Positions 35,954 to 44,700 of a stretch of 64,000 bases of DNA are shown here, piece after piece. The translations under genes and the position numbers were made by a program. This stretch comes from Stenotrophomonas maltophilia D457 (GTDB lineage: Bacteria; Pseudomonadota; Gammaproteobacteria; Xanthomonadales; Xanthomonadaceae). How positions within the stretch are numbered: position 1 is the stretch's first letter; every line of letters begins with the position of its first letter. The stretch spans positions 3,877,001 to 3,941,000 of the forward strand of contig NC_017671.1 of NCBI RefSeq assembly GCF_000284595.1, written 5' to 3'. The notes beneath the pieces were generated by a model. The model saw only the letters and a program-made list of their open reading frames with translations. It did not search any database and was not told the origin of the DNA.

Positions 35954-36490
35954 ATGGGTCTGGAACTCGTCTCGCCCGGCAAGAACCCGCCGGAAGAAAT
36001 CAACGTCATCATCGAGATCCCGAAGGACTCGGAGCCGGTGAAGTACGAAGTGGACAAGGAAACCGGCGCGATCTTCGTCGACCGCATCCTCTCCACCCCG
36101 ATGCGCTACCCGTGCAACTACGGCTACGTGCCGAGCACGCTGTGTGGCGACGGCGATCCGGCCGACGTGCTGGTGGTGCTGCCGCTGCCGCTGGTGCCGG
36201 GCTCGGTCGTGCGCTGCCGTCCGGTCGGCGTGCTGAAGATGAGCGACGAGGCGGGCAGCGACGAGAAGATCCTGGCCGTGCCGGTCTCGAAGATCTTCAG
36301 CGGCTACGCCCACGTCGAAGACATCGCCCAGGTCTCGAGCCACTGGCTGGAGCGCATCGGCCACTTCTTCGAGCACTACAAGGACCTGGAGAAGGGCAAG
36401 TGGGTCAAGCTGGACGGTTGGGGCGGCGCCGCTGAGGCCAAGCAGATCCTGATCGAGGCGCACCAGCGCCATCTCGACAGCAAGGCCTGA
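35954..36490 (+). CDS. ppa: Inorganic pyrophosphatase (soluble, family I)
   Basis: 178-residue family-I enzyme hydrolysing PPi to phosphate. Hallmarks: VIIEIPKDSEPVKYEVDKETG, RYPCNYGYVPST and the Mg-binding DGDPADVLVV, plus KWVKLDGWGG. Start after CTGGAG. A TAAAAT at 35908-35913 is a likely -10. It coexists with hppA and pfp in the same window, so the cell can use PPi three ways. A perfect 11-bp stem follows the gene. Confidence 0.95.
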   Translation: MGLELVSPGKNPPEEINVIIEIPKDSEPVKYEVDKETGAIFVDRILSTPMRYPCNYGYVPSTLCGDGDPADVLVVLPLPLVPGSVVRCRPVGVLKMSDEAGSDEKILAVPVSKIFSGYAHVEDIAQVSSHWLERIGHFFEHYKDLEKGKWVKLDGWGGAAEAKQILIEAHQRHLDSKA

Positions 36491-36501
36491 GCCTGAACCG
36501 G

Positions 36502-36531
36502 ATCGCTCCGGCGGTACCCTGCCGGAGCGAT
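36502..36531. repeat. Hairpin after ppa
   Basis: ATCGCTCCGGC (36502-36512) pairs exactly with GCCGGAGCGAT (36521-36531) around an 8-nt loop. No T run follows, so it may protect the ppa mRNA end rather than be an intrinsic terminator. Confidence 0.6.
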
Positions 36532-36642
36532 GCGGGTCACGTTTCATGACGACGGCACATCACTCTTGCTGCCGTATTAGGTAAATTGCGTCACTTCACA
36601 CGTCATCGACATCCATCGTCGAGACAGCCAGGGGAATGTGTC

Positions 36643-37764
36643 GTGCGTATTCTGCTTGTTGGGGATGCAGCCAGCCTGCCGGCCGAGCTGACCGAATTCA
36701 TTGCCGATCTTGGGGAAGACTGGCAGCCGTTGACCGCCACCGATGGCCAGGCCGCGATGACCGCGGTGGCCACGCAGGGCGTGGACGCGGTGATCGTCTG
36801 CCCGCAATTGCCGGATCTCAATGCCACCACGCTGCTGGGGCAGATCCGGACCTTGCGCCCGGAGACCATCCGCATCGCGCTGGTCGATGCGCAGCATGGC
36901 AACCGGCCGCCGCCGGCGCGCCTCATTGGTGTCGCCCACCGCTTCCTGCCGCTGCCGCTGGCGCCGGAAGTGCTGCTGGAGGCACTGACCAGCCTGGAAG
37001 AACTGCGCGAAGTGCTGGACAGCCCGCGCCTGCGCGATGCCATCGGCCGTATCGAGAAACTGCCCTCGCCGCCGCACCTGTACCTGAGCCTGACCCAGGC
37101 CCTGGAACATGACGACGACGCCGACAGTGCCGATGTCGCCAAGCTGGTCGCCGCCGATCCGGCGATCGCCGCCAAGGTGCTGCAACTGTCGAACTCGGCC
37201 TTCTTCAGCCAGGGCCGCACCATTGCCGACCTGCGCACCGCCGTGACCCGGCTGGGCCTGGCCACGCTGCGTGACCTGGTGCTGGCCAGCGAAGTGTTCT
37301 CCGCACCGACGCTGTCGGCCGCCGAGCGCAACTCGCTGCAACAGCGCGCACTGCTGGCCTCGCGGCTCGCCGCACGCCTGCTGCCCGAATCCAGTGCCGA
37401 ACTGGGAGCGACTGCCGCGCTGCTGGCCGACATCGGCCTGCTGCTGCCGGGTGTGCGCAACGAGCGCAGCGAGCCCTCGCTGGCCGGCGACACCCGCCCT
37501 GGCCATGCCGAGGCCGGCGCCTACCTGCTGGGCCTGTGGGGCCTGCCGATGCCGATCATCGAAGCGGTGGCCTTCCACCTGCAGCCGCAGCGCGCCAACA
37601 CCCGCAGCTTCTGGGTGACCGGTGCGGTGCACGTGGCCCTGGCGCTGGTCAATGGCGATCCGGTGGACGAGGACTATCTGCAGCGCGCAGGCGTGCTGAA
37701 CAAACTGCCGCAATGGCGCGAACACGCCAATGCGCTGATGGGACTGGTGCCCAGCGACGCCTGA
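36643..37764 (+). CDS. Receiver-like plus HDOD-domain regulator
   Basis: 373 residues, GTG start after AGGGGAA. The N-terminal 120 residues resemble a response-regulator receiver (VRILLVGDAASLPAELTEF, GVDAVIVCPQLPDLNATTLLGQIR), but the phosphoacceptor site reads VCPQ instead of a usual Asp, so it may be a pseudo-receiver. Residues about 140-350 are an HDOD domain (LVAADPAIAAKVLQLSNSAFFSQG, AVTRLGLATLRDLVLASEVF, AALLADIGLLL). HDOD proteins in xanthomonads affect stress response and motility. Single gene with its own terminator. Confidence 0.82.
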   Translation: MRILLVGDAASLPAELTEFIADLGEDWQPLTATDGQAAMTAVATQGVDAVIVCPQLPDLNATTLLGQIRTLRPETIRIALVDAQHGNRPPPARLIGVAHRFLPLPLAPEVLLEALTSLEELREVLDSPRLRDAIGRIEKLPSPPHLYLSLTQALEHDDDADSADVAKLVAADPAIAAKVLQLSNSAFFSQGRTIADLRTAVTRLGLATLRDLVLASEVFSAPTLSAAERNSLQQRALLASRLAARLLPESSAELGATAALLADIGLLLPGVRNERSEPSLAGDTRPGHAEAGAYLLGLWGLPMPIIEAVAFHLQPQRANTRSFWVTGAVHVALALVNGDPVDEDYLQRAGVLNKLPQWREHANALMGLVPSDA

Positions 37765-37791
37765 GCGCGTTGCATGATGTCCGGATGACAG

Positions 37792-37818
37792 AGGGCGCAC
37801 CCACAAGGTGCGCCCTTT
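37792..37818 (+). terminator. Rho-independent terminator of the HDOD gene
   Basis: AGGGCGCACC (37792-37801) / GGTGCGCCCT (37807-37816), loop CACAA, followed by TTT. The symmetrical stem may also serve the convergent small gene. Confidence 0.7.
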
Positions 37819-37823
37819 CCATG

Positions 37824-38033
37824 TCAGCGGGTACCGCAGGCGTCCTGCACGCAGCGACGGTACTGCGACTCGCAGATGACTGGTGACTTGCCACTGGCCA
37901 GGCACTGCTGGCGGAACTCCTCGCAGTAAAGCCCACCGCCGCAGACCCCGAGGCCCTGCGCGAACACTGCGCCCACCAGCGTTGCGTAGATCAATGCAGC
38001 GGCCGATGCCTGCCGCAGCAACGTGTTCTTCAT
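37824..38033 (-). CDS. Small exported Cys-rich protein
   Basis: 69 residues: signal MKNTLLRQASAAALIYATLVGAVFAQ, then a mature part of about 40 residues with six Cys (VCGGGLYCEEFRQQCLAS, VICESQYRRCVQDACGTR), probably three disulfides. GGAGAGGG just before the ATG supports the start. No known family; a periplasmic or secreted miniprotein. Convergent with the HDOD gene. Confidence 0.65.
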   Translation of the reverse strand: MKNTLLRQASAAALIYATLVGAVFAQGLGVCGGGLYCEEFRQQCLASGKSPVICESQYRRCVQDACGTR

Positions 38034-38145
38034 ATCCCTCTCCACATGCAAGCGTCCGGTAGTGGACCTCCTGACTGTGTTGATTACGACACGACGGGAC
38101 CGTGACTGCGCTCACCTTCCAACAATTTCCGGAATTCCCCTACAA

Positions 38146-38174
38146 GAAAAAGGGCGGACCTTGCGGTCCGCCCT
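38146..38174 (-). terminator. Rho-independent terminator of the TonB-receptor gene
   Basis: AGGGCGGACC (38151-38160) / GGTCCGCCCT (38165-38174), loop TTGC. Read on the minus strand the stem is followed by five T, so it terminates the gene ending at 38203. Confidence 0.85.
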
Positions 38175-38202
38175 CCTTCTGTTGCTACCGCACTTCGATG
38201 GA

Positions 38203-41052
38203 TCAGAAGCGCTGGGTGTACTTCATGTACAGGAAGCGACCCACGTCGAAGCCGCCGTAGTAGGCGAACGCCGAGTTCGGAGCCGAGTACTGCAGGGCAC
38301 CCTTGTGGTCGAACACATTGTTCGCGCCCAGGGCGATGGTCGCATCCCACGGCGCCTTCCAGCTGACCTGCAGGTCGTGGAAGGTGTTGGAACCGGTGTG
38401 ACGCAGCGGATCGGTCTCACCGTTGGCCATGTGGTTCGGAGCATCGCACCAGCCGTCAGCCAGCGAGATGCAGCTTTCCTTCATGCCCGAGTAGTAGCGC
38501 GCGGTGTAGTTCACACCGAAATCGCCGTACTGCCAGTTGACGCCCAGGTTCGAACGCACGCGGAACAGGCCCGGCTCGCTGACGCGGCCGACCATGATGT
38601 TGTCGCCCGCGCTGTTCTGGCGCTGCTCGTCGTACTTGGCGGTGTAGCTGGTCTGCCAGTCGATGCTGAACTGACCAATGGCCAGTTCCGGCAGGCGGTA
38701 CTTGATGCCCAGATCGTAGCCCTGGGTTTCCATCTTGCCGAGGTTGGCGGTGCCGTAGGTGATCGCACTGACGTGGCCGTCAGCCGCACGGGTCACGCTC
38801 GAGCAGCGCGAAGCGTTACCCAGCACGTAGCAGTCACGCAGGATGCGGTCGACGCTGTCAGCGATGATCATGTCGCTGATTTCGTACTTGTACCAATCCA
38901 GCGACACGTCCAGGCCCTGCACCCAACGCGGGCTCCACACCAGGCCGAAGGTGGTGCTCTTGGAGGTTTCCGGCTTCAGGTTCGGATTGGCACCCGAGAT
39001 GAACTGGTCACCCGACTGGCACGGCAGGGTCGAACATTCCTTGCCTGCCTGGCCCAGCTGCACGTAGTTGGCCGGCACGCCTGCGCCGGAGCACGCGGCA
39101 TTGCCTGCAACGCTGCCCGGAGCCTTCACGCCGCACGGATCGATGTAGGACTCGAAGCTCGAGCTCAGGCCACCGTACAGGTCGCTGATGGTCGGAGCGC
39201 GGAAGCCCTCGGCGTAGGTGCCGCGGACCAGCAGTTCATCCAGCGGACGCCAGGTCAGGCCGAACTTGCTGTTGGTGGTGCCACCGAAGTTGCTGTAGTC
39301 CGAATAACGGCTGGCAACGTTCAGGGTCAGTTCCTTGGCGAAGGCCATGTCGGCCAGCAGCGGCACGTTCAGTTCGAGGTAGACCTCGTTCAGATCGTAC
39401 TGGCCGCGGGTCGGCTTCTGGCCCAGGCCGGTGGACTGGCCCGACTGTGCGAAGGCGTCCGGCACGTAGCTGCCTTCTTCCTTGCGGTGCTCGACACCCA
39501 GGGCGAAGCCCAGGTCGCCGGCCGGCAGGGTCACGATGGCGCCCGACAGGTTGGCGGTGAAGCTGGTGGTCTTGGTGACGCCACGGGTGGTGAAGGTCGG
39601 GAACAGGAAGTCCTGCAGCTCCTGGTTCGCCAGCGAGCCCTGACCCTCAACGCCGTACGGCAGCAGCGGGTTCCACGGACGGCAATCGCCCAGGATCGGG
39701 TTGGCCGCGGTGCCGCAGCGGGCAACGCCACCGGCATCGATGAACGACGGGCCCAGCGCCTGACGCGCGCCGATCAGGCTCATGTCACCGCGGTTGCTCT
39801 TGATCGACTCGTTGCGGTTCCACAGCGCGCCGACATCCCAGTCGAAGGTCTTGCCACCCAGCTCGAAGAAGCCGGTCAGGGTCGGAGCGAAGCGCAGGGT
39901 CTTCAGCTGGCTGTCAGTGGTACGCGGCACTTCCCACAGGCGGCGGCGGAAGCTGACGTCCTGGCCAACCGGGTTGAAGGCGCTGTCTGCCGACAGCGGG
40001 GTGTTGATCGACTTGGAAGCGGACTGGTACGGATAGCCGGCGATCTGCTGGAACGTCTGGCGCTCGTTGTAGAGCACGTCGGTGTTCAGGCTGATCGAAT
40101 CGGTGAAGTCGTAGGTGCCGTTGATGTAGACCGACTTGCGCTTCACACCGGTCAGCAGGGTCATCTGCTCGTTCGAGTTGGCGAACTCGTCTTCGGTGAT
40201 CGCGTGGTAGTCGTTCGGGTTCTTCGGATTGCCACCCGGGTTCAGGGTCTGCCACACCGCGCTCGACTTGCTGCAGTCGTACAGCTTCGGGTTGCACCAG
40301 CTGCCGTTCTGGCTGATCGGGCTCCAATCAGCCGAGGTGGAGTTCGGACCCAGCGAGCCGTCACGGCTGTACCAGCGGTCCTTGGCCCACACCGGATCCT
40401 GCTTCGAGTACTCGGCCGACAGGGTCAGGCTGCCGCGCTCACCGCGGGCACCGAGGGTCATCGAATAGGTTTCGCTGTCGCCGTCGCCCTTGCCGTACTG
40501 GCCGACGTAGACATTGGCTTCGCCGCCGTCGAAGTTCTTGCGGGTGATCACGTTGACCACGCCGGCAATGGCGTCGGAACCGTAGATCGACGAGGCGCCG
40601 TCCTTCAGGATCTCGATGCGCTCAACGGCCGACATCGGGATCTGGCTCAGGTCCTGCAGACCCGAGGTCGAAGCGCCCAGGCGCTTGCCGTTCATCAGCA
40701 CCAGGGTGCGCTCGGCGCCCAGGTTGCGGATGTCGACGTAGTAGCCGCCCACGTTCTCGCCCGAAGCCAGCGACTCCGAACGCGAAATGGCCGGGGAACC
40801 GGCCGAGGTCAGGTTGTTCAGCACGTCGGCGACGCTCGAGAAGCCCTGCTTTTCCAGGGATTCGCGGGTCATCGTCAGGATCGGCTGCTGGGTCTCCACC
40901 GAGGCGCCGCGGATGCGCGAGCCGGTGACCGAAATGCGGTCCAGGTCGGTGGTGCCCTTTGCTTCCTGAGCCGAAGCAAAGGCCGGCGCCAGCGCCAGCG
41001 CAATGCCGGCCGGCAGCAAGCCGAACCGCACTGCGGGATTACGAACGTTCAT
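38203..41052 (-). CDS. TonB-dependent outer-membrane receptor
   Basis: 949 residues: signal peptide (ALALAPAFASAQ), TonB-box-like ISVTGSRIRG, plug (VADVLNNLTSAG, VDIRNLGAERTLVLMNGKRLG, IPMSAVERIEILKDGASSIYGSDAIAGVVNVIT) and a barrel ending in F (YMKYTQRF). No STN domain. The extracellular loops are Cys-bearing (SWCNPKLYDCSK, DPCGVK, NAACSG, ECSTLPC). The ligand is unknown; such receptors in Xanthomonadaceae take up plant or peptide-derived compounds as well as iron. An AraC regulator starts upstream on the same strand with 49 bp between. Confidence 0.88.
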   Translation of the reverse strand: MNVRNPAVRFGLLPAGIALALAPAFASAQEAKGTTDLDRISVTGSRIRGASVETQQPILTMTRESLEKQGFSSVADVLNNLTSAGSPAISRSESLASGENVGGYYVDIRNLGAERTLVLMNGKRLGASTSGLQDLSQIPMSAVERIEILKDGASSIYGSDAIAGVVNVITRKNFDGGEANVYVGQYGKGDGDSETYSMTLGARGERGSLTLSAEYSKQDPVWAKDRWYSRDGSLGPNSTSADWSPISQNGSWCNPKLYDCSKSSAVWQTLNPGGNPKNPNDYHAITEDEFANSNEQMTLLTGVKRKSVYINGTYDFTDSISLNTDVLYNERQTFQQIAGYPYQSASKSINTPLSADSAFNPVGQDVSFRRRLWEVPRTTDSQLKTLRFAPTLTGFFELGGKTFDWDVGALWNRNESIKSNRGDMSLIGARQALGPSFIDAGGVARCGTAANPILGDCRPWNPLLPYGVEGQGSLANQELQDFLFPTFTTRGVTKTTSFTANLSGAIVTLPAGDLGFALGVEHRKEEGSYVPDAFAQSGQSTGLGQKPTRGQYDLNEVYLELNVPLLADMAFAKELTLNVASRYSDYSNFGGTTNSKFGLTWRPLDELLVRGTYAEGFRAPTISDLYGGLSSSFESYIDPCGVKAPGSVAGNAACSGAGVPANYVQLGQAGKECSTLPCQSGDQFISGANPNLKPETSKSTTFGLVWSPRWVQGLDVSLDWYKYEISDMIIADSVDRILRDCYVLGNASRCSSVTRAADGHVSAITYGTANLGKMETQGYDLGIKYRLPELAIGQFSIDWQTSYTAKYDEQRQNSAGDNIMVGRVSEPGLFRVRSNLGVNWQYGDFGVNYTARYYSGMKESCISLADGWCDAPNHMANGETDPLRHTGSNTFHDLQVSWKAPWDATIALGANNVFDHKGALQYSAPNSAFAYYGGFDVGRFLYMKYTQRF

Positions 41053-41101
41053 CTATCTCTCCAAGGTACGTGTTAGCAGCGTGTTAAAACACCCCAGCAC
41101 G

Positions 41102-42001
41102 TTACGATTGCGTTGCAGCGCTGTATTTGCGCGAACCAACCGGAGACTTTGCGGATTGTGGCGGGAGCAAGCCGCCGTTCTCCCTGAAGCGCGACGCGGA
41201 CTGGCCGTAGCGGGCGCGGAACGCACGCGCGAAGCTGCAGCAGTTGTCGAAACCGCTGGCGGCAGCGACCTCGCCCACCATCATGTCGGTGTCGCGCAGC
41301 AGATCAGCGGCGCGTTCGAGGCGCAGTCGTGCCGAAAGCGACTGCGGGCTTTCCTCGTACAGGCTCTGGAAGGTCTTGGAGAGGTACCAGCTGGAGAAGT
41401 TGGTCAGTTCGGCCAGTTCGCCGATGCGCACCACCCGGTGGCTGTTGCCTTCCAGATAGAGGCGCGCACGCTGCATGCGGCCGAACACCTGGCGCTTGCG
41501 GCTGCGCGAGCGGCCTGGGCAGCGCTGCACGTTGTCGGCCAGGCCACGCTGCAGGCCAGCAAGGTGCAGCAGCAGCGGACGCATGGCCTGGGCCGGCTGG
41601 CCGCTGGCCAGCGCATCGCGCCACAAGCGCAGCGCAACGCGGGCGTCACTGCGGTTCATGCGGCCACGACCGGCATACAGGCCACAGTCGGCCATCTCGG
41701 TCAGCACGCGAAGCGCTTCAACGTTCAGGTTCAGGCCAACGCACAACCCGTTGCGACCGGCCTGCACCAACGGCCGCGATTCCTTTTCGAAGGCGATCCA
41801 CTCGCCCTGGCGCAGGCGGAATCGTCCTTCCTTGGCCTCCACCCACGAACTGCCACGCACCTGCATCCAGACAGTGAAGCTGGAGCCGGCGGTCTGCAGG
41901 CTGCCCAGCCGGGCCACGCCCAGGCAGGTCGGCGTGACATCGTCGAGCGACCGGTCCAGGGAGACGGTTTGGCCGCGATCGGCCAGCGAGAGTTGACGCA
42001 T
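41102..42001 (-). CDS. AraC-family transcriptional regulator
   Basis: 299 residues. The C-terminal double helix-turn-helix: VVRIGELAELTNFSSWYLSKTFQSLYEESPQSLSAR and DTDMMVGEVAAASGFDNCCSFARAFRARYGQSASRFR. The N-terminal domain is of unknown specificity. Located directly before the TonB-receptor gene, so it may control it. An ABC of coding order (regulator, receptor) on one strand is common in the group. Confidence 0.85.
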   Translation of the reverse strand: MRQLSLADRGQTVSLDRSLDDVTPTCLGVARLGSLQTAGSSFTVWMQVRGSSWVEAKEGRFRLRQGEWIAFEKESRPLVQAGRNGLCVGLNLNVEALRVLTEMADCGLYAGRGRMNRSDARVALRLWRDALASGQPAQAMRPLLLHLAGLQRGLADNVQRCPGRSRSRKRQVFGRMQRARLYLEGNSHRVVRIGELAELTNFSSWYLSKTFQSLYEESPQSLSARLRLERAADLLRDTDMMVGEVAAASGFDNCCSFARAFRARYGQSASRFRENGGLLPPQSAKSPVGSRKYSAATQS

Positions 42002-42116
42002 GGGGGCACCACGGATTTGCCTAGTACAGGACTCCGTTTTGCCTAATCAGGCGGCACCGCGTCAGGAAAGTCCGACGAGATCGCCACGAATTCGCGACGA
42101 GATCCAGACGAAGAAA

Positions 42117-44441
42117 TTACGAAGGCCCATTTCCACTGAAAAACAACAACTTGGAGAACGCCGGGAACAGCGCGGGGGGGCGTTCGGGCAACCGCATCAC
42201 ACCGATGTCGGCACCATCGCTGACCGCCATCGCCACGAACAGGTCACGCCCGTCAGCGCTGGCGCTGAGTCCGTTGCCGGCGCTGAGCCGTTCCGCATCC
42301 AGGCAGCGTTCCGGCTCCGCGCGGCCGGGCAGGATGCGCACGAAGGTGGTGCCACACGTGCTCGAAGTGCCGAGGTAACCGACGCCAGTGTTGCCGGCCA
42401 CGGTCCAGGCCCGGTATCGCCAGCGGCTGGGCCGGTCATCGCTGATCTGCTGCACGCTGCCCGACGACAACGCGGCATCGGCCGACCACAGGCCACCGGC
42501 GGCCAGGCGGGTGAACAACACGCGGCCACTGCTGCGGTCGAAGCGCGCCTGCGACACCCCTTCGATGCTGGCCAACCGGCGCCAGGGCTGGGTGCTGCGG
42601 TCGAACAGACTCAACCGGGTGCGCTGGTCGGCATCGCGCTCGACCACAAACAACTGCTCCGGCGACGCGCCATACAGGGCCTGCAGCGGCTGTTCGGCCG
42701 GGACCGGCAAAGGTTGCAGGCGTTCATCGCGTGGCGCGATCTCGTAGACCACCGTGCGCCCATGCGCGTCGCGGCCGACCACGAGCAGCTGGCGGCTGTC
42801 GGCCGACCAGTCCGGTGCCTGCCGCGCTTCCGGCCGCAGCCCTTCAATGGGGCGCAGCGAATCCGGCCGCTGCATGTCCGCCCACCACAGGGCGAAGCTG
42901 CCGGAGCGATCCGAGGTGAAGACCAGCTGGCGGCCATCGGGCGCTGCCATCGGCTGCCCATCGCGGCCACTGGATGCAAACAGGCGTTCGGGCGCGCCGC
43001 TGCCCTGCACCGGCACCTTGAACACGCCGAACTGCGCGCGCCGGTGGACGAAGGCCAGCATCCCGCCACGTCGCGACACGGCGGGCCACTGCGCATCATC
43101 CAGGCCGGCATCGCGCAGCGTGTGCCGCTCGACGTCCAGATAATAGAGCCGCGCCTCGCTGTCGACGCGGCGACCGAACACGATGGTGCGGCCATCGTCC
43201 AGCCAGGCCCATCCGCGCAGCTCTGCCGCCTCGTTGGTCAACTGCTCGGGCGTGCCGCCCGCGGCCGGCACCCGCCACAGATCGCCCAGCTGCGGATTGC
43301 GCACGAACACCAGCCATTGCCCATCGGGCGAGTAACGCGGTGCGTAGTCGAAGTCGTCCTGGTCGACGCTGTACGCCAGCGCGCGCCACTGACCACTGGC
43401 CAGATCCAGCACGCGGATGCCACGGTGCGCGTAGCGCCCGACCATGCTGCCGAACACCAGGCCGCGACCATCGGGCGTCCAGTCGAAGCTGAGCAGCTCG
43501 GTGCCATCGCAGCGCGTGGCCTGGCGCAGTGCGCCACCGGTAGCGCTGGCGATCAGCACCTGGCAGCCACCGTCGGCAGAGAACCGTGCGAAGGCAATTT
43601 CGCGACCATCCGGCGACCAGTTCGGGAATCGATCGACGGCACCGGCCGGCGGCGCCAGCAACTGGCGCGCCGGCGCGTTGCCGGAGGTCTGTACCTTGAT
43701 CGCACCACCGCCGTTGCCATCTTCGTTGGCGCCTTCATAGGCCACCAGCGAACCATCCGGTGACAGCGTGGGATAGGTTTCAAAGCCGCTGGTTGCGGTG
43801 ATCAACCGATAGGGACGCTGGGGGCTGCCGATCACCCGCGTGCCGTTCTCCACGGCGGCCTCCACCGGCGAACTGCTGGCCGGTGCGCGGCGCAGCAGCA
43901 GCGTGGTCATCACCAGCAGCGTGGCCAGCATCAACACGCCCAGCGCCAGCAGCACGCGGCGGCGGACATGGCGCCAGCGGCGGCGCGATTCCTGCGCGCG
44001 CGCGGGCAGCACCGCAGCGGCGGCGAGTGCGGGCTGCACGTCCACACCTTCGTCGTCAGGCAAGCCCGCAGCCGACGGCTCCGCATCGTCCAGCGCCTGT
44101 ACCGGTACCAGAAGCCGATAGCCGGTCTTGGCAATGGTCTCGATGTAGGCCTGGCCGCTGTCGTCGTCGTTGCTGAACGCCTTGCGCAGCTGGGTAACGG
44201 CCTGGGTCAGCACATCGTTGGTCGGCAGCGTGTCCGGCCACACCTCGGCGAACAACTCGTCGCGGGTGACCACACGGCCCGGCTGCCGCAGCAGCACGCG
44301 CAGCACGCCCAGCGCCTTCGGCGTCAGCCGGCGCGGACGACGCGCACCGACGACCTCGACTTCGCGCGAGGACAGAGTGACGATGCACTCTCCTATCCGT
44401 ATCCGATCGGACACGGGTGGCTGTATTTCGCTGCTGTTCAT
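42117..44441 (-). CDS. CadC-like winged-helix regulator with beta-propeller sensor
   Basis: 774-residue membrane-bound regulator. Residues about 15-115 are an OmpR/PhoB-type winged helix (LTPKALGVLRVLLRQPGRVVTRDELFAEVWP, AVTQLRKAFSNDD, YIETIAKTGYRLLVPV). A TM helix follows at about 163-183 (VLLALGVLMLATLLVMTTLLL). Residues about 210-770 form a periplasmic TolB/WD40-like propeller with repeated SPDG..VA / PDGR..VF blades. It probably senses something outside the membrane and acts directly on DNA. It lies upstream of araC and the TonB receptor on the same strand, which may be its targets. Confidence 0.85.
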   Translation of the reverse strand: MNSSEIQPPVSDRIRIGECIVTLSSREVEVVGARRPRRLTPKALGVLRVLLRQPGRVVTRDELFAEVWPDTLPTNDVLTQAVTQLRKAFSNDDDSGQAYIETIAKTGYRLLVPVQALDDAEPSAAGLPDDEGVDVQPALAAAAVLPARAQESRRRWRHVRRRVLLALGVLMLATLLVMTTLLLRRAPASSSPVEAAVENGTRVIGSPQRPYRLITATSGFETYPTLSPDGSLVAYEGANEDGNGGGAIKVQTSGNAPARQLLAPPAGAVDRFPNWSPDGREIAFARFSADGGCQVLIASATGGALRQATRCDGTELLSFDWTPDGRGLVFGSMVGRYAHRGIRVLDLASGQWRALAYSVDQDDFDYAPRYSPDGQWLVFVRNPQLGDLWRVPAAGGTPEQLTNEAAELRGWAWLDDGRTIVFGRRVDSEARLYYLDVERHTLRDAGLDDAQWPAVSRRGGMLAFVHRRAQFGVFKVPVQGSGAPERLFASSGRDGQPMAAPDGRQLVFTSDRSGSFALWWADMQRPDSLRPIEGLRPEARQAPDWSADSRQLLVVGRDAHGRTVVYEIAPRDERLQPLPVPAEQPLQALYGASPEQLFVVERDADQRTRLSLFDRSTQPWRRLASIEGVSQARFDRSSGRVLFTRLAAGGLWSADAALSSGSVQQISDDRPSRWRYRAWTVAGNTGVGYLGTSSTCGTTFVRILPGRAEPERCLDAERLSAGNGLSASADGRDLFVAMAVSDGADIGVMRLPERPPALFPAFSKLLFFSGNGPS

Positions 44442-44700
44442 TTTCTGCTACACAGTAGAGACAGGTCCCGGGCAGTGTTTGCCTTCGTTACGGTCCCGTC
44501 CTGGGAACAGCGAAAAGCCAGACTCCGCACAAAGCATCGGCGCATACCGCAAAAACAATCGAGCGCGCGAATACTAGCCTATGCAAGTTACCTCGCCTAT
44601 CGCGTGGTCGACATCAGGCTCTCTCTCGCCGACGCATTCACATAATTCGCGACATCATTCGCGCCCTCTTGGGCGCGAAATTTTTATCTGGCGTTCATTT
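44442..44700. other. Intergenic region with an orphan plus-strand terminator
   Basis: About 260 bp between two minus-strand genes. It contains the promoter of the CadC-like gene and, near 44658, a plus-strand intrinsic terminator with no plus-strand gene before it. A small transcript from about 44575 is possible. Confidence 0.4.
44658..44685 (+). terminator. Intrinsic terminator without an assigned gene
   Basis: TTCGCGCCC (44658-44666) / GGGCGCGAA (44671-44679), loop TCTT, followed by ATTTTTAT on the plus strand only. Confidence 0.65.
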
